This document shows positions 59,738-64,000 of a stretch of 64,000 bases of DNA, in pieces; positions within the stretch are counted from its first letter, which is position 1; the number at the start of each line of letters is the position of its first letter. The stretch is taken from assembly GCA_001466705.2 (NCBI GenBank), contig LATX02000211.1, positions 868,001 through 932,000 on the forward strand, read 5' to 3'. The DNA is from Moniliophthora roreri (taxonomy: Eukaryota > Basidiomycota > Agaricomycetes > Agaricales > Marasmiaceae). Under the pieces are notes generated by a model. It saw nothing but the letters and a program-made list of their open reading frames with translations, had not been told where the DNA came from and did not search any database. Made by a program: the position numbers and the translations under genes.

Positions 59738-60410
59738 AGCTGCAAGATAGCGAAGAGGATCAAGGTGTGTCCACCTGCATGGAAACTTCCAGTGGCCTAT
59801 ACAAGGCCCACGAGGCCGCAGCAGAAGCAACCTAGGTTTGGTTCCAACTTCTATCGGGATGCCGAAGTATTTGCTGTGAAACGGCATTGAAGGTCGTATG
59901 ACCTTGGACTGAGTTCTGTCCGACTAATATCATCTCGGCTATGATGTGATATGAAGACGAAAGGATCGACGGGTTTGATAGCTCAAATCCCCCCTTATCA
60001 GCTGGGCTGAAATTTAGACTTCCTTAATGCGAAAAGCGCTAAAATAGCTTGTTAAGGAAACAGGCCTCACATTTGAACTTGGGCAGAGGCGGAACGTGGA
60101 ACATTGTGCATCATGCCCCGACCAAATTTCTCACGCATCCATTCTCTTCCGCGTCAAGCAAGTTTAACTTCATAGCGTGCGCCCATATCGATCCATCACT
60201 TGCAGGAATGAGAGGGTCAACAGGTGCACCATCCACTTTAGTTTCACGATCCTGCGATGACACAAATTTGACCGGCCCAAGTCTGCTCGCTGTGACTCAA
60301 AGAATCATTCTATTGGCTGTCCTGCGTCCAATGCCCGTACCTAGGTATCAAAAATCCGACCGTTAATATCCATACATGTACATGTCCATATCACCTTAAA
60401 TCGTATACAC
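59738..60410. other. Spacer between BTB members 6 and 7, with duplicated promoter sequence
   Basis: The part next to the start of member 6 (59758-59903) is visibly homologous to the region upstream of member 7 (62092-62229): shared blocks include GATCAAGGT, AGTGGCCT, GAGGCCGCAG and GGTCGTATGACC. The rest shows no gene. Confidence 0.55.
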
Positions 60411-62071
60411 TCAAAACATATCGCCTCTTTGGATCAATTGCTCAACTTCTTTCGCGATACAACTCCAGCACCTTTTCTTGACTCCACATAAGGTCGGTTG
60501 CGCGGAGCATCGAATTGGAACCCCACCTAATACTTCGCTCGAAGAATTTGGTTGACCGATGTTATGCAGGATGTGATTCAAACACATTTGTCCAAGGGCT
60601 GTTCTTGCCTTCGTGCTTCCAAGTTGCTCTTGTCCCTGTTTCTGGCAACAAAGCATGCACCGTTTAGTCTGCCCGCAATTTTGTTCCTTCTTCTTGCAGT
60701 CCGCGCTCTTTGGAAGAAGCGCCGCTAAAGACCGTCCTGCACCACCAGAATTGATAAAGGCTCGGATTATCTGGCGATTACGTTCATTCGTGCCGCTCGA
60801 TCCGTGCACATCGATCTCGGGGTGCGTAGCGACATTGATGACGGCTGAACTCGAGCTTTGGGCTTCGGTAGTATAGGTTTCACTATTCGCAAATGAGATC
60901 CTCCCAAAACAAGAAAACCTTAGATTCACTGACCTTTTCGAATCGGGCTTTGTTTCTTCATTGGTCCCTGTAGGCTCTGTGTTTGTTACTGTCTGTGCAC
61001 TACTAGAACAAGGCGGCTCTGCTAACGGGTTCCCAGAGTGACCCTCAGAAAGTATGGTTCCTTCATTCGGTTGCTCCTGCTGTACGCTATTGTTTGGTTC
61101 CTTGGCGTCGTGTGCGCCCTCTGACTCCGAAGAAGGTATGATCCCTGCCGCCGGTTGTTCCTGGGACTGAGAAACCACTTCAAAGTCTTCTTCTTCAGCC
61201 GGCGCCGTTACCATTACAGTTTCCGTATCTGTCTCATCAGTCTGCTCGGCTTGACAAGGCTGACCTTCACTTTCGATGACCTCCGAACGAGAGGCAGGGA
61301 AGATAGCCAGGTCCTCAGCAAACATACTCTCGACGATCTCAGACGCAACAGTCCCGTGATCTTCATGCCGTCTATCGCGCATGCCCCTCCCATATTTAGC
61401 TCTCGCATGATACAATCGAAGAGCAAGTGGGAATCCGATTTCTCCTGCATCCTCCAGTGTGATATCATCGTCACTAGTGACCAGCTCTTCGAGACCTGAG
61501 CGATACCACGGAAGAACTGCGTAACGATGACCCACGGCAACCTTCTGCACAGGCGAGCTCATGAGAAGTCCCGCCTGATGGCCAATGTCTATGGCCAACT
61601 GTTGGAACCCCCATTTCTTCGCGAGTTCAAATGCAGGTAGCAAGAATTCGAGGAGAGGTGGATAATTGCATGGGTGTTTCCCGTTGAACATATGGGAACT
61701 GTCATAATGGTGAGTCACTTATTGCTTTCACGAGGACATGTCATGCTCACTGTGGCTGCAAGACAATGATCAGAAATGCCTCGAACTGCCTCTTGGTACA
61801 GTCTCGCAATACGACCGGAGTGTTACCTTCCAAGATAGCCGGATACAGCTTCTTGAAAGTCTCGCTAGCTGGGAACAGAGTGTCTGGGATCTGGAACAAT
61901 TCATTGTCTACCTGCAGCGCATTATTCTTCTGTGAGTGTCTCCTGTACGTTAGTATGGGTCGAACAGACCTGGAATATGACAGGCTGTAAGAAGAAATAT
62001 CGATTTGGGGTGTACTCTGATGCGCTGACTGGCTTGGTCGCCTCATTCGCTGATGCAAGTTCTTGTGTCAT
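60411..62071 (-). CDS. BTB/POZ protein with C-terminal double-Cys module, array member 7
   Basis: Exons 62071-61970, 61911-61751, 61698-60934, 60882-60411 give 499 aa, the longest member. Exon 1 is MTQELASANEATKPVSASEY, ending FFLQPVIFQ. The BTB segment is VDNELFQIPDTLFPASETFKKLYPAI with FEAFLIIVLQPHSHMF. The helical part has AFELAKKWGFQQLAIDIG, WYRSGLEELVTSDDDI and LRLYHARAKYGRGMRD. The linker is long and Ser/Glu/Pro-rich. The Cys modules are DCKKKEQNCGQTKRCMLCC and RCSAQPTLCGVKKRCWSC. It ends QRGDMF. The 51-nt third intron (60933-60883) lies at the same linker position as in member 6 but lacks a stop and is a multiple of three, so the unspliced frame is also open. Confidence 0.87.
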
Positions 62072-62344
62072 GTTGCAAGGTGGCGGATGGGGATCAAGGT
62101 ATGTCTACCTTTTTGGAAGCTATTAGTGGCCTTATATACATAGGCAATGAGGCCGCAGTAGAAGCACTCGAAGTTTGATTTTGGTTCCGAAATGAGTGCT
62201 GTGGAACGGTGCTATAGGTCGTATGACCACTGCGGAGCAAGCCAACACCTGCGGTGACGGACTTTTCCATCCAAAGCTAGAATGCTCCAGATTTGGTGTT
62301 ATTACATATATACTATCCAAATACAACAGATAGAATTCGAAGCT

Positions 62345-64000
62345 CTAAGCCGGGAAAAAGCCAACAATTGGGCTCAGCCAGCTATCATAATCCTCCTCAT
62401 TCGCCGGGTTTCCAGTCACTCTCAGTGCTCTTGCAAGTAGCCTGTAACTGCCGGCAGGAATAGCTGTGCCATTCGCGAAAGTGGGGGAATCAAGAGCAAT
62501 AGAAAAGTAGCCGGCTTCGGTGCTTTCGTCGTTACGCTCAGTGTATGTGACTTCTGCAAGAGGGCCAACGACTTTGACTGCTCCAACTTTAGCGTGCGGG
62601 AAGGTAATGAGAGGTACTACGTCACGGCCGTTGAGTGATGCGGTCACTTCAGCGGTTGCCTCGACTAGGTCGAGGCGGAAGAGTGCGGTACCAAAGACCA
62701 AACTATCACGAAGATTCAATATCTAGAGACCAGCACAAGTCAATGAATACACACCGATAAAGGAGAGTGGGAAAGTCTCCTGTGCTCTCATCAAAAGTAT
62801 AGTTGGTAGGGCTGACTTGCACATTTCCGGCGGCATCCACTATTAAGGGAAGAGGAACTCCAAAGTAGACGTCGGTATCATCAAGAACTTGTTTGTCGAT
62901 TAACGACGCCGCGATTCCGAGGTACGAAACATGTAGAGATTCGCTTTCGGCGGATATTTCGATGAAACCGGAGTAGACAGGGAACGTGCTTGGGTCTAAG
63001 CCACTGGGAGGCTTGATATTGACGGTGAGGGTTGTACTCTCGCCTGGAGCTAAGGAGAATGATTCAGAGCTGATTTGGACGGTAGCGGCATCCGAAGTTT
63101 GCGGGACAGGGCCATTTGCTGGAAATATGGTGCCCTACAGAATCATATCAGAGAGGGGCATGATACGAGTTGAGTGCGACGCACTGGCTGGACAGTAATT
63201 GCGGTTCCGGCAGGTACGTGGCTAACCCTGTAAGCTTTATCTTCGGTGCCAGCGTTGGTAACGCTAATTGTATGTCTAGTTGATCAAGATTAGGAATAGG
63301 ACTTAGAGAGAGAATGGACACAAGACGCACTCCCCCACAAAATGGGCCGTATCATTCAGGACGAGCTCGCCAGGAGAGACGAAGGTGGTGGTGTGAAGGG
63401 CGTTGTAGACATTAATAAGACCTGCTCCTGCCTGCGTGAGGCTTTGGAGCGGATCTGCATCGGTGTGACTGGATGGAACCACGGAGGCGGTAGTCTCGAA
63501 GAGTGTCCTGGCCCCTCTCGCGATGTTCGCGGACTTGCCCTTTACCTGAAGCAGGAGAGCTGCGCTTCCAGCAGCAAAGGGTGTAGCCATACTCGTTCCG
63601 GACTCGACACCATATGAACCTTGGGCAACTGGGAGGGTTGACAGGCTAATTGAGAAAAGTGAGTCTGTGTTCCAAGCACATGATACCTTTGAATGCACGA
63701 ACATGTTGCCTCCAGGTGCCGCAAAGGCGGGCCTAAATCCGGCTTCATTCGTAGGTCCCCAGCTTGTTTCGATGATGTTCAATTCCTCTCTTTGAGTCTT
63801 AGCTGCAGTAACGTACCTAGTGAAACTTGAGATAAGGCCACCATCAGGATCAGGGAATTCTACGCCACCACCTGTTTGCGGGAAGGTGATAGTGATGGGT
63901 GCTCCCGCTGCAAATTGATTCACGAGCTAAATGAGCCATGTTTACAATGACTTCGTATCCTGAATAATGTTGCCACTCACGAATTCACCGTCTGGCGCAC
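62345..64000 (-). CDS. Secreted subtilisin-like serine protease (S8), C-terminal part, 5' end beyond the window
   Basis: Seven exons are predicted inside the window: 64000-63981 (partial), 63926-63817, 63762-63703, 63645-63331, 63275-63185, 63134-62755, 62702-62345. Joined, they read SSFTSWGPTNEAGFRPAFAAPGG, then GGNILSTLPVAQGSYG, and the catalytic serine motif ESGTSMATPFAAGSAALL, followed by a beta-rich region with TISVTNAGTED and the C5a-peptidase/Fn3-like C-terminal part, ending SPIVGFFPA. The order fits minor extracellular (Vpr-like) subtilases of agaricomycetes, secreted enzymes that degrade extracellular protein. The catalytic Asp and His and the signal peptide lie outside the window. 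Several introns contain open frames, so unspliced reading gives misleading protein; junctions were set by family sequence. Confidence 0.88.

Noticed and set aside
45857..63923. Possible polyketide, NRPS or other biosynthetic cluster around the methyltransferases or BTB array
   Set aside because: No core biosynthetic enzyme is present anywhere in the window.

Overview
This window is nuclear DNA of a filamentous basidiomycete, most likely an Agaricomycete. The evidence is dense genes cut by many short introns (about 45-65 nt, GT..AG, often with a CTAAY-like branch point), conserved fungal housekeeping proteins, and a local expansion of BTB/POZ-domain genes. Gene models were made by hand from reading frame, splice signals and remembered family sequence, so exon edges are predictions.

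Left third (1-24.9 kb). A partial agaricomycete protein leaves the left edge. A 737-bp inverted-repeat element (1317-2053) lies in the following gap. Next is a giant DUF3638/DUF3645-type P-loop protein of 3,092 codons (2972-12557). It runs into a 3.08-kb stretch with no CpG dinucleotide at all (12479-15557), and the next gene, a large disordered acidic protein, begins inside the end of that stretch. A small secreted KRE9/KNH1-like gene follows, whose first intron holds a 366-bp inverted-repeat element that appears to supply the splice acceptor. Then come a Ser/Thr-rich single-pass membrane protein and a tandem pair of SAM-dependent methyltransferases.

Middle (25-45.8 kb). This is mostly housekeeping: malate synthase (glyoxylate cycle), GET1 (tail-anchored protein insertion), a second CpG-free block of 1.54 kb with decayed coding sequence, ATG9 (autophagy), an ER FKBP-type prolyl isomerase ending in RDEL, an SDR/epimerase-like dehydrogenase, an AFG1-like mitochondrial ATPase, the splicing factor SF3B3/RSE1, and a coiled-coil/Ser-rich protein divergent from it. 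These pairs are tightly packed, divergent or convergent with gaps of about 110-430 bp.

Right third (45.9-64 kb). This is an array of seven paralogous genes (one +, six -). Each encodes an N-terminal BTB/POZ domain, a conserved helical region, an acidic or Ser-rich linker and two C-terminal cysteine modules (roughly C-x4-6-C-x4-5-C-x2-C). I do not recognise this cysteine arrangement as a named domain. A tandem pair of Ohr/OsmC peroxidase genes sits between the + and - members. The window ends in the C-terminal part of a secreted subtilisin-like protease on the - strand.

The points most worth following are the BTB plus double-Cys family, the two sharply bounded CpG-free blocks (a likely footprint of cytosine methylation and deamination), and the transposon-derived splice acceptor.
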